DNA of 64,000 nt from Streptomyces sp. NBC_01485. GTDB taxonomy: Bacteria; Actinomycetota; Actinomycetes; Streptomycetales; Streptomycetaceae. Positions within the stretch are counted from its first letter, which is position 1; every line of letters begins with the position of its first letter. Positions 31,774-40,814 of this stretch are shown one piece after another. The notes beneath the pieces were generated by a model. It had not been told where the DNA came from, searched no databases, and worked only from the letters and a program-made list of their open reading frames with translations. Location of the stretch: NCBI RefSeq assembly GCF_036227125.1, contig NZ_CP109435.1, positions 3,100,001 through 3,164,000 of the forward strand, written 5' to 3'. The position numbers and the translations under genes are program-made.

Positions 31774-32679
31774 TTACCGCCGTTTCGGAACCGGCACCCG
31801 CAGGAGGTCGTGGGCCACGGTCAGCTCCCCCTCGAACCCGGCGGCCCGCGCCTGCCGTTCGAACTCCTCCGGCTGCGAGTAGCGCTGGCTGAAGTGCGTG
31901 AGGACGAGATGGCGTACGCCGGAGTCGCGGGCCACGCGGGCCGCCTGACCGGCCGTCAGATGCCCGTGGTCGACGGCGAGTCGCTCGTCCTCGTCGAGGA
32001 AGGTCGACTCGATGACGAGCAGGTCGGCGCCCTCGGCGAGCGCGTACACCCCGTCGCACAGCCGGGTGTCCATGACGAACGCGAACCGCTGTCCGCGGCG
32101 GACCTCGCTGACGTCGTCGAGACGGACGTCCCCCACCGCCCCCTCCCGCTGGATCCGGCCGACGTCCGGGCCCCTGACGCCGTGCGCGGCGAGGCGGTCG
32201 GGCAGCATGCGGCGGCCGTCGGGTTCGACGAGCCGGTAGCCGTAGGACTCGACGGGGTGGGAGAGCTTGCGGGCTTCGAGGGTGTAGGAGGCGGTGACGG
32301 CGAGCGGGCCGTCCCGGTCCACCGGGACCTCGGTGACGCCGACGGTCTCCCGGTAGGCCGTGGAGTAGCGCAGCCGGTCGAAGAAGCGCTGCCCGGAGCG
32401 CGGGAAGTGCGCGGTGACCGGGTGCGGGACCTGGTCCAGGTTGATGCGCTGGATGACCCCGGCGAGGCCGAGGGAGTGGTCGCCGTGGAAGTGCGTGACG
32501 CAGATCCGGTTCAGGTCGTGCGCGGCGACGCCGGCCCGCAGCATCTGGCGCTGGGTGCCCTCGCCCGGGTCGAAGAGGATGCCCTCGGCGTCCCAGCGCA
32601 GGAGGTAGCCGTTGTGGTTGCGGTGCCGGGTCGGGACCTGGCTGGCGGTGCCGAGGACCACCAGTTCTCTTACGGACAC
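31774..32679 (-). CDS. rnz: Ribonuclease Z
   Basis: The 301-residue metallo-beta-lactamase-fold enzyme carries [11 protein letters not shown] (HxHxDH), the long flexible-arm region, and VLTHFSQRY near the end (residue about 265). It cleaves tRNA precursors at the 3' end. It is 34% Glu/Asp/Arg/His-rich only at its surface loops; no anomaly is seen. It lies six bases downstream of a HIT-family gene. Confidence 0.9.
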   Translation of the reverse strand: MSVRELVVLGTASQVPTRHRNHNGYLLRWDAEGILFDPGEGTQRQMLRAGVAAHDLNRICVTHFHGDHSLGLAGVIQRINLDQVPHPVTAHFPRSGQRFFDRLRYSTAYRETVGVTEVPVDRDGPLAVTASYTLEARKLSHPVESYGYRLVEPDGRRMLPDRLAAHGVRGPDVGRIQREGAVGDVRLDDVSEVRRGQRFAFVMDTRLCDGVYALAEGADLLVIESTFLDEDERLAVDHGHLTAGQAARVARDSGVRHLVLTHFSQRYSQPEEFERQARAAGFEGELTVAHDLLRVPVPKRR

Positions 32680-32685
32680 GGCGGG

Positions 32686-33039
32686 TTATCCGGGGGGCCA
32701 GTGCATGCCGCGGCCGCCGAGGACGTGCGCGTGGGCGTGGAACACGGTCTGGCCGGCGCCCGCGCCGGTGTTGAAGATGACGCGGTGGCTGTCCAGCTTC
32801 TCGTCGTCGGCGACGGCCTTGGCCTCGCGCAGGACGTCCGCGGCGATCGCGGGTTCCGCGGCGGCGAGGTCGGCGGCGTTCGCGTAGTGCACGCGGGGGA
32901 TGACGAGCACGTGCGTGGGGGCCTGGGGGTTGATGTCCCGGAACGCGACGGTCGTCTCCGTCTCCCGCACGATCGTCGCCGGGATGTGCCCCCCGACGAT
33001 CTTGCAGAACAGGCAATCGTCCTGCGCTTCCCCTGCCAT
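32686..33039 (-). CDS. HIT-family nucleotide-binding hydrolase
   Basis: The 117-residue protein contains the histidine triad HAHAHVLGG (His-x-His-x-His) near residues 100-108 and CLFCKIVGGHIPATIV at the start, the HinT-like form. Such enzymes hydrolyse purine nucleoside phosphoramidates. The CxxC at residues 9-12 is the usual metal-site pair of this subgroup. It is the first gene of the HIT-rnz-deaminase group. Confidence 0.9.
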   Translation of the reverse strand: MAGEAQDDCLFCKIVGGHIPATIVRETETTVAFRDINPQAPTHVLVIPRVHYANAADLAAAEPAIAADVLREAKAVADDEKLDSHRVIFNTGAGAGQTVFHAHAHVLGGRGMHWPPG

Positions 33040-33085
33040 GCGGGTCTCCTCTTCGCCGGTGATCTCTTGCGGGCATCGTATCGAT

Positions 33086-33155
33086 CCCAGGGGGCTCTGC
33101 CCCCTGGGCCCCCGATCGGCCTGAACGGCCTCGTCCTCAAGCGCCGGACGGGCTA
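33086..33155. repeat. Dispersed Streptomyces intergenic repeat, copy 1
   Basis: The stretch contains the hairpin CCCAGGGGGC-TCT-GCCCCCTGGG (33086-33108) and then the repeat block ending in GAGGACGAGGCCGTTCAGG when read on the minus strand. The same block is present at 39553-39622 in the opposite orientation. The hairpin would act as a terminator for the tricorn gene. Confidence 0.75.
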
Positions 33156-36100
33156 AAAGGGGAGCGGGGGTGCCGTCTTCGCCGGGGTCTCCTCCAGGGA
33201 CGTCAGCGCGAGCCTTACCGCCTCGTCCAGTTGGACGTCCCTCCCCGCCCCGTAGTCCTGCGGAGCGCAGATCACCTCCACGTCCGGGTCGACGCCGTGG
33301 TTCTCGACGCCCCAGCCGTATCCCTCGAGCCAGATCGCGTACTTGGGCTGGGTGATGAGGGTGCCGTCGACCAGGCGGTAGCGGCTGTCGATGCCGATGG
33401 TGCCGCCCCAGGTGCGGGTGCCCACCACCGGCCCGATGCCGAGCGCCTTGATCGCCGCGTTGACGATGTCCCCGTCCGACCCGGAGAACTCGTTGGCGAC
33501 GGCGACGACGGGCCCCCGGGGCGCGTCCTCCGGGTAGCTGGACGCCCGCATGCCGCGCGGCACGTCCCAGCCGACGATGCGCCGGGCGAGCTTCTCGATC
33601 ACCAACTGGGAGGTGTGCCCGCCCCGGTTCTCCCGGACGTCGACCACGAGCCCCTCCCGCGCGACCTCGATCCGCAGGTCACGGTGGATCTGGGCCCAGC
33701 CGGGCGCCTGCATGTCCGGGACGTGGAGGTAGCCGAGCCGGCCCCCGGACGCCTCGTGGACGTAGGCCCGCCGGTCCGCGACCCACGCGTGGTAGCGCAG
33801 CGGCTCCTCGTCCGCGACGGGGACCACGACCGCGTGCCTCGGCTCGCCCCCGCCGGACGGCGAGATGGTCAGCTCGACGACCTTGCCCGCCGTGCCGACG
33901 AGCAGCGGTCCGGGGCCGGTGACCGGGTCCACGGGATGGCCGCCGACGGCGACGATCGCGTCCCCGGCCCGCACCGCGACGCCGGGGGCGGCCAGCGGGG
34001 AGCGGGCATGGGGGTCGGAGGTCTCCGAGGGCAGGACGCGGTCGATACGCCAACTGCCGTCCGGATGACGGGAGATGTCCGCGCCCAGCAGACCCTGCCG
34101 GGGGGCGCGCCCGCCGTGGCCGCCGCGGGGCGTGACGTAGGCGTGCGAGGTGCCGAGTTCGCCGTGCACCTCCCACAGCAGGTCGACGAGGTCGTCGTGG
34201 GTCGCGACGTGCTCCAGCACGGGCCGGTAGCGGTCGAGGACGCCGTCCCAGTCGACGCCGCCCAGGTCGGGCCGCCAGAAGTTGTCCCGCATGATCCGGC
34301 CGGTCTCGTCGTACATCTGCCGCCACTCGGCGGCCGGGTCGACGCTGCGGTGGATCCGGGCGAGGTCGACGGTGATGTTGCTGTCGCTGTCCTCGTCGCC
34401 GGAGGCCCGCCGGTCGCTGGGGACGACCTTGAGCTTGCCGTCGGTCCACAGCAGCAGCCGCTTGCCGTCGCCGCTGACCTCGAAGCCGTCGGCGTCGGAG
34501 GCGAGGTGCTCCAGGCGCTGCTGGGCGAGGTCGTAGCGCTCCAGCTCGGTGTCGGGATCGGGGTCGTCCGGGGTGGCGCGGGAGGCGCCGAGGACGCCGT
34601 GCACCGGGTGGCGCAGCCACAGCACGCCGTCCTTCGCCGCGGCCAGCCCGGAGTAGCGGCCGGCCTCGACCGGGAAGGGCACGATCCGGTCGGCGAGCCC
34701 TTCGAGGTCGATGCGGGTGGTCGGGGTGCCCTCGCTGTCGGGCGTCTCCTCCTTGTCGGGGGCCTCGAAGGGGCGGCCGTGGCGCTGCGGGCCGAACGGG
34801 GACGGGGTCGTCGCCGCGAGGGTGACGAGGTGCGGGCGGGCGCCGGCCACGAAGGACAGGTCGAAGACGTGCTGGTCGTAGACCGGGTCGAAGGCGCGCG
34901 TGGAGAGGAACGCGAGGTGCTTGCCGTCGAGGGTGAAGGCGGGCGCGTAGTCGTGGAAGCGCAGCGGGGTCGCCTCGGTGACCGACAGGTCGGTGACGTT
35001 GGCCAGCTTGATCTGGGCGAGCGGGCGCGGGCCCGGATGCGACCAGGCCAGCCAGCCCGAGTCAGGTGAGAAGACCAGGTCGGACACCTCGCCGTCGGGG
35101 CTGCTGTCGACCTCGCGGACCTCGCCGGTCTCCCGCTCGACGAGCAGCAGCCGCCCGTCGTGCGCGGCGACGGCGGCCCGGCTGCCGTCGGGCGCCATGG
35201 CCAGCTCCAGGACCCGCCCGAGCCGTCCGGCGGCGAGTCGGCGCGGGGTGGCGCCGGGGGCCGCACCGGTGGCCGGGGCGAACTCGAGCGCGTCCTCGCC
35301 TTCCGCGTCCGTCACCCACACCACCCACTCCTCGCCCTCCGTGCGGAAGGTGCGCGGCAGCCGGGCGCGGACACCGGGTTCGGCGGCGAGCGCGCGGGCG
35401 GGGCCGGCCCGGTGGGTGATCCAGTGGACGGCGCCGCGCACCTCCACGGCGCTGCCGCGCGCGGTGTGGTCGGGGGCGGCCCCGCCCAGCCAGCGGGCGG
35501 CGGTCACCTGGTAGGGGCGGCGGTCGGTGCGCTGGCCGCCGAGACGGACGTCGAGGCGGCGCGGTTCGGCGCCGTCCAGGTCGTCCAGCAGCCACAGCTC
35601 ACCCGCCGACATGTACACGATCCGCGTACCGTCACCGGCGGCGTGCCGGGCGTAGAAACCTTCGAGGGGCGTGTGGCGTCGCAGGTCGGACCCGTCGGCG
35701 AGGGAGGAGTACAGCGCGCCGGTGCCCTCGTGGTCGGAGAGGAACGCGATCCGGTCCCCCGCCCACACCGGGTACTCGATGTTCCCGTCCAGCTCCTCGT
35801 GCAGCCGGACGAACTCCCCCTGCCCCTCCCGGTCGATCCACAACTTCCCCGCCGTGCCGCCCCGGTAGCGCTTCCAGTGGGCGGCCTCGCGGCCCATCGG
35901 CGCGGACAGCAGCACGGTGTGCGGCCCGTGGGCGACCGCGCCGACCGGCCCGTACGGCAGGGTCGTCGCCGGTCCGCCGTCGACCGGGACGGCGCGGGCC
36001 CAACTGCGGCGCAGGGTCGCCTGGTCGTAGGTGCTGACGGCGAGGACCTGGCCGTCCGGGGTCCACCCGCGCACCCGGGTCTGCGCGCAGCCCCAGTACG

Positions 36101-36359
36101 TCAGCCGGGTCGAGGGGCCGCCGTCGACGGGCGCGATGTGCACCTCGGGGGCGCCGTCGCGGGTGGAGGTCCAGGCGACGGTGGTGCCGTCGGGGGAGAT
36201 CCGGGGCAGGGACACGGGCATGTTGTCGGCGCTGACCCGCCAGGCACGGCCCCCGTCGAGGGGCGCCAGCCACACGTCGTCCTCGGCGGCGAAGGCCACC
36301 AACTCGCCGTGCAGGTGCGGGAATCTGAGGTACGCGGCAGGCATCGCGGGCTGAGTCAC
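33153..36359 (-). CDS. Tricorn protease (S41 peptidase with beta-propeller)
   Basis: This 1068-residue protein has an N-terminal propeller of PD40-type repeats (residues about 20-650, such as RISPDGTTVAWTSTRDG), then a C1 helical part, a PDZ domain (near residue 790) and the C-terminal S41 catalytic part. The catalytic His lies in GTSHAYVTP and the nucleophile Ser in ANEFSGSDGD, with GTRTWGGTIG after it. Tricorn degrades peptides released by the proteasome or other proteases. The GTG at 36359 is chosen because TACAGT (36366-36371) ends 6 nt before it and CTGACC lies 18 bases further up. Confidence 0.92.
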   Translation of the reverse strand: MTQPAMPAAYLRFPHLHGELVAFAAEDDVWLAPLDGGRAWRVSADNMPVSLPRISPDGTTVAWTSTRDGAPEVHIAPVDGGPSTRLTYWGCAQTRVRGWTPDGQVLAVSTYDQATLRRSWARAVPVDGGPATTLPYGPVGAVAHGPHTVLLSAPMGREAAHWKRYRGGTAGKLWIDREGQGEFVRLHEELDGNIEYPVWAGDRIAFLSDHEGTGALYSSLADGSDLRRHTPLEGFYARHAAGDGTRIVYMSAGELWLLDDLDGAEPRRLDVRLGGQRTDRRPYQVTAARWLGGAAPDHTARGSAVEVRGAVHWITHRAGPARALAAEPGVRARLPRTFRTEGEEWVVWVTDAEGEDALEFAPATGAAPGATPRRLAAGRLGRVLELAMAPDGSRAAVAAHDGRLLLVERETGEVREVDSSPDGEVSDLVFSPDSGWLAWSHPGPRPLAQIKLANVTDLSVTEATPLRFHDYAPAFTLDGKHLAFLSTRAFDPVYDQHVFDLSFVAGARPHLVTLAATTPSPFGPQRHGRPFEAPDKEETPDSEGTPTTRIDLEGLADRIVPFPVEAGRYSGLAAAKDGVLWLRHPVHGVLGASRATPDDPDPDTELERYDLAQQRLEHLASDADGFEVSGDGKRLLLWTDGKLKVVPSDRRASGDEDSDSNITVDLARIHRSVDPAAEWRQMYDETGRIMRDNFWRPDLGGVDWDGVLDRYRPVLEHVATHDDLVDLLWEVHGELGTSHAYVTPRGGHGGRAPRQGLLGADISRHPDGSWRIDRVLPSETSDPHARSPLAAPGVAVRAGDAIVAVGGHPVDPVTGPGPLLVGTAGKVVELTISPSGGGEPRHAVVVPVADEEPLRYHAWVADRRAYVHEASGGRLGYLHVPDMQAPGWAQIHRDLRIEVAREGLVVDVRENRGGHTSQLVIEKLARRIVGWDVPRGMRASSYPEDAPRGPVVAVANEFSGSDGDIVNAAIKALGIGPVVGTRTWGGTIGIDSRYRLVDGTLITQPKYAIWLEGYGWGVENHGVDPDVEVICAPQDYGAGRDVQLDEAVRLALTSLEETPAKTAPPLPF

Positions 36360-36395
36360 CCGATCACTGTATTCAGCAACGGCACCGCAGGTCAG
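36360..36395 (-). promoter_or_regulatory. Likely leaderless promoter of the tricorn gene
   Basis: On the minus strand CTGACC (36395-36390), an 18-base spacer, TACAGT (36371-36366) and six bases precede the GTG start. The transcript would begin at or beside the start codon. Confidence 0.55.
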
Positions 36396-36404
36396 GGGTT
36401 TCCG

Positions 36405-36926
36405 TCACTTCTTTACGCCGCCGCCGTCCCCGTCCACGGTCTCGGTGACCGTGACGGTGACGGTCACCGTCGGCCCGGCACCGGGCCGCTCGGAGGACCC
36501 GGAACCAGAACCGGAGCCCGAGCCGGAACCGGAACTGGGCGCCTCCACCGGCGACGGGGTCGCGGACTCGCAGTCGCCGAGCCCGCTCACCCGGAACAGC
36601 TCCTTCTTGCCCACGTCCGCCGACAGGTCCCCGCGCACACACGCGCCGTCGACCGCCCGCGCGACCTTGCCGGTGACGGTGATGTCCTTCCCGTCGCCGG
36701 TCTCCCCCTGGCAGTCGACGGAGACCAGGTCGTCCTGCCGCTGCGCGGTGCAGGTCAGCCAGCGCACGTCCACGTCCCGGCGCCCGATCTCGGCCGTGGC
36801 GGCCTGGTCCGTCGTGTACGCCACGGACATGCTGCTCACCCCGCCGCCACCCGGTTCGCAGGCCACCGCCGCGCCCAGGACCACGGGAACGAGCCCGAGA
36901 AACCAACTCCGCCTCAACGCCCCCAT
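36405..36926 (-). CDS. Putative secreted lipoprotein
   Basis: The 173-residue protein starts with MGALRRSWFLGLVPVVLGAAVACEPGG, a short basic n-region, hydrophobic core and Cys23 in LGAAVAC, a passable lipobox although the -3 residue is Ala. The mature domain has six further Cys-rich positions (TCTAQ, VDCQGE, ACVRG, DCESA), then a linker of Gly-Ser repeats and a TVTVTVTVTE stretch. No family is recognised. It lies alone between tricorn and the hairpin at 37067. Confidence 0.6.
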   Translation of the reverse strand: MGALRRSWFLGLVPVVLGAAVACEPGGGGVSSMSVAYTTDQAATAEIGRRDVDVRWLTCTAQRQDDLVSVDCQGETGDGKDITVTGKVARAVDGACVRGDLSADVGKKELFRVSGLGDCESATPSPVEAPSSGSGSGSGSGSGSSERPGAGPTVTVTVTVTETVDGDGGGVKK

Positions 36927-37066
36927 GAAGGGCAGCGTGCCACTCGGGCACGCGGCACGGAAGCCCGTATGCGGCCACGTTCCACACCCGCCGCCCGAGG
37001 ATCCTCGTCGTGGACGGAGTCGAGCGGTGCGCGGGCACGCCGGGTCCCCGGTAGGTGAGCTGCAAA

Positions 37067-37098
37067 AAGGTGACACTCCCGCACCTGAGTGTCACCTT
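37067..37098. repeat. Perfect 12-bp inverted repeat
   Basis: AAGGTGACACTC (37067-37078) and GAGTGTCACCTT (37087-37098) are perfectly complementary around an 8-base loop. The site is 140 bases upstream of the lipoprotein gene and 97 bases downstream of the VOC gene, so it may be a terminator for the latter or an operator for the former. Confidence 0.65.
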
Positions 37099-37194
37099 CC
37101 TGTGCGGACCACCCCCCGGACAGGCACCCGGCAGAGAGCCACACCACCCAAGTCCGAAGCCCCGCGAACCGGGAACTCCCGCCCCTGGTCGCAC

Positions 37195-37587
37195 TCAGCC
37201 GCGCAGCAGCAGCCACTCCTGGAGTTCCACCAGGTTCCCCTCCGGGTCCTTGAGGTGGGCGACGCGCATCCGGTCGGTCATCGGGGCGGGGCCGTGCAGC
37301 AGGGTGGCGCCACGGGCGGCGAGCTGCGCGCAGTAGGCGTCCAGGTCGTCGACGCGCAGCACCACCAGCGAGCGGTGGCCCGTCGCCGCGTCGGCCAGTT
37401 CGCCGAGGACGGCGGCCATCATCGCCCGGTCCTGGAGCGCGATGCCGGCCGAGCCGGTGGCGGGGCTGAACTTCTCGTACGGCCCGTTCATCGCGCCCGA
37501 CTGCGGCTTGAGGCCGAGGACTTCGGCGTAGAAGCGGTAGCAGGCGGCGAAGTCGGTGACGAGCAGCCGTACTTGGGCGAGTTCCAC
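37195..37587 (-). CDS. VOC-family (glyoxalase/bleomycin-resistance fold) protein
   Basis: The 130-residue protein has the vicinal-oxygen-chelate fold: VRLLVTDFAACYRFYAEVLGLKP, then VVLRVDDLDAYCAQLAARGA and LKDPEGNLVELQEW. The start is GTG at 37587 with AGGGAG 7 nt upstream. The family is functionally wide (isomerases, dioxygenases, resistance proteins), and no substrate can be assigned. It lies 17 bases downstream of rsmE in the same operon. Confidence 0.85.
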   Translation of the reverse strand: MELAQVRLLVTDFAACYRFYAEVLGLKPQSGAMNGPYEKFSPATGSAGIALQDRAMMAAVLGELADAATGHRSLVVLRVDDLDAYCAQLAARGATLLHGPAPMTDRMRVAHLKDPEGNLVELQEWLLLRG

Positions 37588-37603
37588 AGCGGTCTCCCTG
37601 GGC

Positions 37604-38353
37604 TCAGGACCAGCGTCCGGTGCGGCCGAGGAGCAGGGCGGTCGCGGCCGTGCCGGCGGTCGACGTACGCAGCACGGTACGGCCGAGGCGGTACGCCTTC
37701 GCCCCCGCCTCCTCGAACAGGGCCAACTCCTCGGGGGAGACGCCGCCTTCGGGGCCGACGACGAGCACGATGTCACCGGAGGAGGGGAGTTGGGCCGTCG
37801 CGAGGGGTTCGCTGCCGTAGGCGCGGTCCTCGTGGAGTACGGCGGCGAAGTCGGCCTGGGCCAGAAGTGCCGCCACCTGCTTGGTCGTTGCCGCCTCGGC
37901 GACCTCGGGGAAGCGGACCCGGCGGGACTGCTTGCCGGCCTCGCGGGCGGTGGCCCGCCACTTGGCGAGGGCCTTCGCTCCGCGCTCGCCCTTCCACTGC
38001 GTGATGCAGCGCGAGGCCGCCCACGGCACGATCGCGTCGACGCCGGTCTCGGTCATCGTCTCGACGGCCAGCTCACCCCGGTCGCCCTTGGGGAGGGCCT
38101 GGACGACGGTGATCCGGGGCGACTCGACGGACTCCTCGACCACCTCTCCCAGGCGCACGACCAGCCGGTCCCTGCCCTCGGCGGCGACGACCTCGCCGTC
38201 CGCCCAGCGCCCGGCGCCGTCGGTGAGGACGACCTCCTCACCGGCCCGCAGCCGCTTCACGGACACGGCGTGCCGCCCTTCGGGACCGTCGAGCACGAAC
38301 TCCCCGCGTCCCGGTCCCGGCAGCTCGTCGACGACGAACACCGGCGCGGTCAT
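37604..38353 (-). CDS. rsmE: 16S rRNA m3U1498 methyltransferase
   Basis: The 249-residue product has the RsmE layout: an N-terminal PUA-like domain (GRHAVSVKRLRAGEEVVLTDG) and a SPOUT methyltransferase domain ending in the trefoil-knot motifs VLVVGPEGGVSPEELALFEEAGAKAYRLG split across residues 190-220 and LRTSTAGTAA. It methylates U1498 of 16S rRNA. Its start overlaps the stop of the nitronate monooxygenase gene by four bases. Confidence 0.93.
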   Translation of the reverse strand: MTAPVFVVDELPGPGRGEFVLDGPEGRHAVSVKRLRAGEEVVLTDGAGRWADGEVVAAEGRDRLVVRLGEVVEESVESPRITVVQALPKGDRGELAVETMTETGVDAIVPWAASRCITQWKGERGAKALAKWRATAREAGKQSRRVRFPEVAEAATTKQVAALLAQADFAAVLHEDRAYGSEPLATAQLPSSGDIVLVVGPEGGVSPEELALFEEAGAKAYRLGRTVLRTSTAGTAATALLLGRTGRWS

Positions 38354-39462
38354 GCGGCGCCGCCGTCCCCGAACTCCGAGAACTCCGAGAACTCCGAAAC
38401 TTCCGACAACGCTGTCCACGCCTCGGTGAGTTCGGACATCAGGACCTCCACCAGTTGCCCGGCGGGCAGGTCCCGGGCCAGCCGGTGGCCCTGTCCCGCC
38501 CACAGCGCCATGCCCTGCGCGTCGCCCGCCTTGGCGGCCGCCTTGCGCAGCGGCGCGGTGAGGTGGTGGACCTCCGGGTAGGCGGCGGGCGCGTACGGGC
38601 CGTGCTCGCGCAGGAAGCGGTTGACCAGGCCACGGGCCGGGCGGCCGGAGAAGGCTCGGGTCAGCTCGGTGCGCACGAAGAGGGGGTTGGTCAGCGCCTG
38701 CTTGTGCACGGCGTGCGCACCCGACTCGCGGGTGGCGAGGAACGCGGTGCCCAACTGGGCCGCACTCGCGCCGGCCGCGAGGACCGCGGCGATCTGGCTG
38801 CCGCGCATGAGGCCTCCGGCGGCGACGATCGGCAGGTTCACGGACGCCCGGACCTGGGCGATCAGGGCGAGCAGTCCGATCCCGGAGTGGTCGTTCTCCG
38901 GGTTGTCGCGGTGGGCGCCCTGGTGGCCGCCGGCCTCCACGCCCTGCACGATCACCGCGTCCGCGCCGGCCCACTGCACCGCGAGGGCCTCGTCGGCGGT
39001 GGTCGCCGTGGCCAGGGTGAAGGTTCCCGCGCGCCGCAGGGACTCCAGCACCTCGGGGCGGGGCACGCCGAAGTGGAACGACACCACCGGCACCGGGTTG
39101 TCCAGCAGCACCGCGAGCTTGGCGTCGTAGCCGTCGTCGCGGCCGCTCTCCGGGTCGCCGAGTTCCGTCTCGTACCAGGCGGCCTCGCCGGCCAGCTGAT
39201 GTGCGTAGACCTCGACGGCGCCCGTCTCCGCGTTTTCGGGCTGCGGCATGAAGAGGTTGACGCCGAAGGGGCGGCCGGTGAGGCTCCGCAGTTGCTTGAT
39301 CTCCTGGTACAGGCCGTCGGCCGTCTTGTACCCGGCGGCCAGGAAGCCGAGCCCGCCGGCCTCGGCCACGGCGGCGGCGAGCTGCGGGACGGAGACACCG
39401 CCCGCCATGGGGGCCTGCACGATCGGGTGCGGGAAGAGATCGGTCAGCGCGGAGGACGACAT
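38350..39462 (-). CDS. Nitronate monooxygenase-family flavoprotein
   Basis: The 370-residue FMN-dependent enzyme has PHPIVQAPMAGG, GVNLFMPQPEN, VIVQGVEAGGHQGAH and LPIVAAGGLMRGSQIAAVLAAGASAAQLGTAFL split over residues 15-245, the TIM-barrel FMN motifs of 2-nitropropane dioxygenase-like proteins. It oxidises nitronates such as propionate-3-nitronate. The C-terminus ends in a repeated SEF tripeptide (SEFSEFSEF). It is upstream of rsmE and 215 bases downstream of dnaJ. Confidence 0.87.
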   Translation of the reverse strand: MSSSALTDLFPHPIVQAPMAGGVSVPQLAAAVAEAGGLGFLAAGYKTADGLYQEIKQLRSLTGRPFGVNLFMPQPENAETGAVEVYAHQLAGEAAWYETELGDPESGRDDGYDAKLAVLLDNPVPVVSFHFGVPRPEVLESLRRAGTFTLATATTADEALAVQWAGADAVIVQGVEAGGHQGAHRDNPENDHSGIGLLALIAQVRASVNLPIVAAGGLMRGSQIAAVLAAGASAAQLGTAFLATRESGAHAVHKQALTNPLFVRTELTRAFSGRPARGLVNRFLREHGPYAPAAYPEVHHLTAPLRKAAAKAGDAQGMALWAGQGHRLARDLPAGQLVEVLMSELTEAWTALSEVSEFSEFSEFGDGGAA

Positions 39463-39552
39463 GACGGCATGTTGTCACGCCTTCAGAACAAGTCCGAATC
39501 GGCCCGTCTCATTGGCACATGCCAGTGCTTCACAACGCCGGTCAGGGCACTT

Positions 39553-39622
39553 TCAGCCTGTCTGGGGGAGCTTGAGGACGAGGCCGTTCAGGCCGATGGC
39601 GGGGGCCTGGGGGCGGCAGCCC
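39553..39622. repeat. Dispersed Streptomyces intergenic repeat, copy 2
   Basis: The block CTTGAGGACGAGGCCGTTCA (39571-39590) and its flanks match copy 1 (33086-33155) in inverted orientation, with the GGGGG(C)CTGGGGGC side partly diverged. It lies in the 215-base gap between nitronate monooxygenase and dnaJ. Confidence 0.75.
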
Positions 39623-39677
39623 GCAGCGAGGCCCGCACCAGCGCCGGGTACCTTCCGACGCCGGTACGGAAAAGGCC

Positions 39678-40814
39678 TCAGCGCCCGTTGAACGCGTCCT
39701 TCAACCGCGAGAACAACCCCTGCTGCCCCGGCTGGAACTGCCCCAGGGGCCGTTCCTCACCGCGCAGCTTGGCCAGCTCGCGCAGCAACCGCTCCATCTC
39801 GGGATCGAGCTTCGTCGGCGTCTGCACCTCGACGTGGACGATCAGATCGCCGCGCCCGCCGCCCCGCAGATGCGTGACGCCCCGGCCGTGCAGCGGGATC
39901 GACTGGCCGGACTGGGTGCCGGGCCGGATGTCGACCTCCTCCAGTCCGTCCAGCGTCTCCAGCGGCACCTTCGTGCCGAGGGAGGCCGCCGTCATCGGGA
40001 GGGTGACCGTGCAGTGCAGGTCGTCGCCGCGCCGCTGGAACATCGCGTGCGGCAGCTCGTGGATCTCGACGTACAGGTCGCCGGCGGGGCCGCCGCCGGG
40101 GCCGACCTCGCCCTCGCCCGCGAGCTGGATGCGGGTGCCGTTGTCGACACCGGCCGGGATCTTCACCGTCAGCGTGCGCCGGGAGCGCACCCGGCCGTCG
40201 CCTGCGCACTCCGGGCACGGGGTCGGCACGACGGTGCCGAAACCCTGGCACTGCGGGCACGGCCGGGACGTCATGACCTGGCCCAGGAAGGACCGCGTCA
40301 CCTGCGACACCTCACCGCGACCGCGGCACATGTCACACGTCTGGGCCGTGGTCCCCGGCGCCGCGCCCTCGCCGCTGCACGTGGCGCAGACGATGGCCGT
40401 GTCGACCTGGAGGTCCTTGGTCGTGCCGAAGGCCGCCTCCTCGAGGTCGATCTCCAGCCGGATCATCGCGTCCTGGCCGCGCCGGGTCCGCGAGCGCGGC
40501 CCGCGCTGCGACGCCGTACCGAAGAACGCGTCCATGATGTCCGAGAAGTTCCCGAAGCCGCCCGCGCCGAAGCCGCCCGCGCCACCGCCGCCCGACTGGG
40601 ACAGCGGGTCGCCGCCGAGGTCGTAGACCTGCTTCTTCTGCGGGTCCGACAACACCTCGTAGGCGGCGTTGATCTCCTTGAACCGCTCCTGGGTCTTCGG
40701 ATCCGGGTTGACGTCCGGGTGCAGCTCGCGTGCGAGCCGACGGAAGGCCTTCTTGATCTCTTCCTGCGACGCATCGCGGCGCACGCCGAGAACGGCGTAG
40801 TAGTCCGTGGCCAC
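39678..40814 (-). CDS. dnaJ: Molecular chaperone DnaJ
   Basis: The 378-residue co-chaperone stimulates DnaK ATPase activity. It has the J domain ([15 protein letters not shown] with HPD at residues 34-36), a Gly/Phe linker ([16 protein letters not shown]) and four CxxC zinc motifs (CATC, CDMC, CPQC, CPEC). The start is GTG, immediately after the hrcA TAA. This is the second streptomycete dnaJ, controlled with hrcA. Confidence 0.95.
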   Translation of the reverse strand: MATDYYAVLGVRRDASQEEIKKAFRRLARELHPDVNPDPKTQERFKEINAAYEVLSDPQKKQVYDLGGDPLSQSGGGGAGGFGAGGFGNFSDIMDAFFGTASQRGPRSRTRRGQDAMIRLEIDLEEAAFGTTKDLQVDTAIVCATCSGEGAAPGTTAQTCDMCRGRGEVSQVTRSFLGQVMTSRPCPQCQGFGTVVPTPCPECAGDGRVRSRRTLTVKIPAGVDNGTRIQLAGEGEVGPGGGPAGDLYVEIHELPHAMFQRRGDDLHCTVTLPMTAASLGTKVPLETLDGLEEVDIRPGTQSGQSIPLHGRGVTHLRGGGRGDLIVHVEVQTPTKLDPEMERLLRELAKLRGEERPLGQFQPGQQGLFSRLKDAFNGR

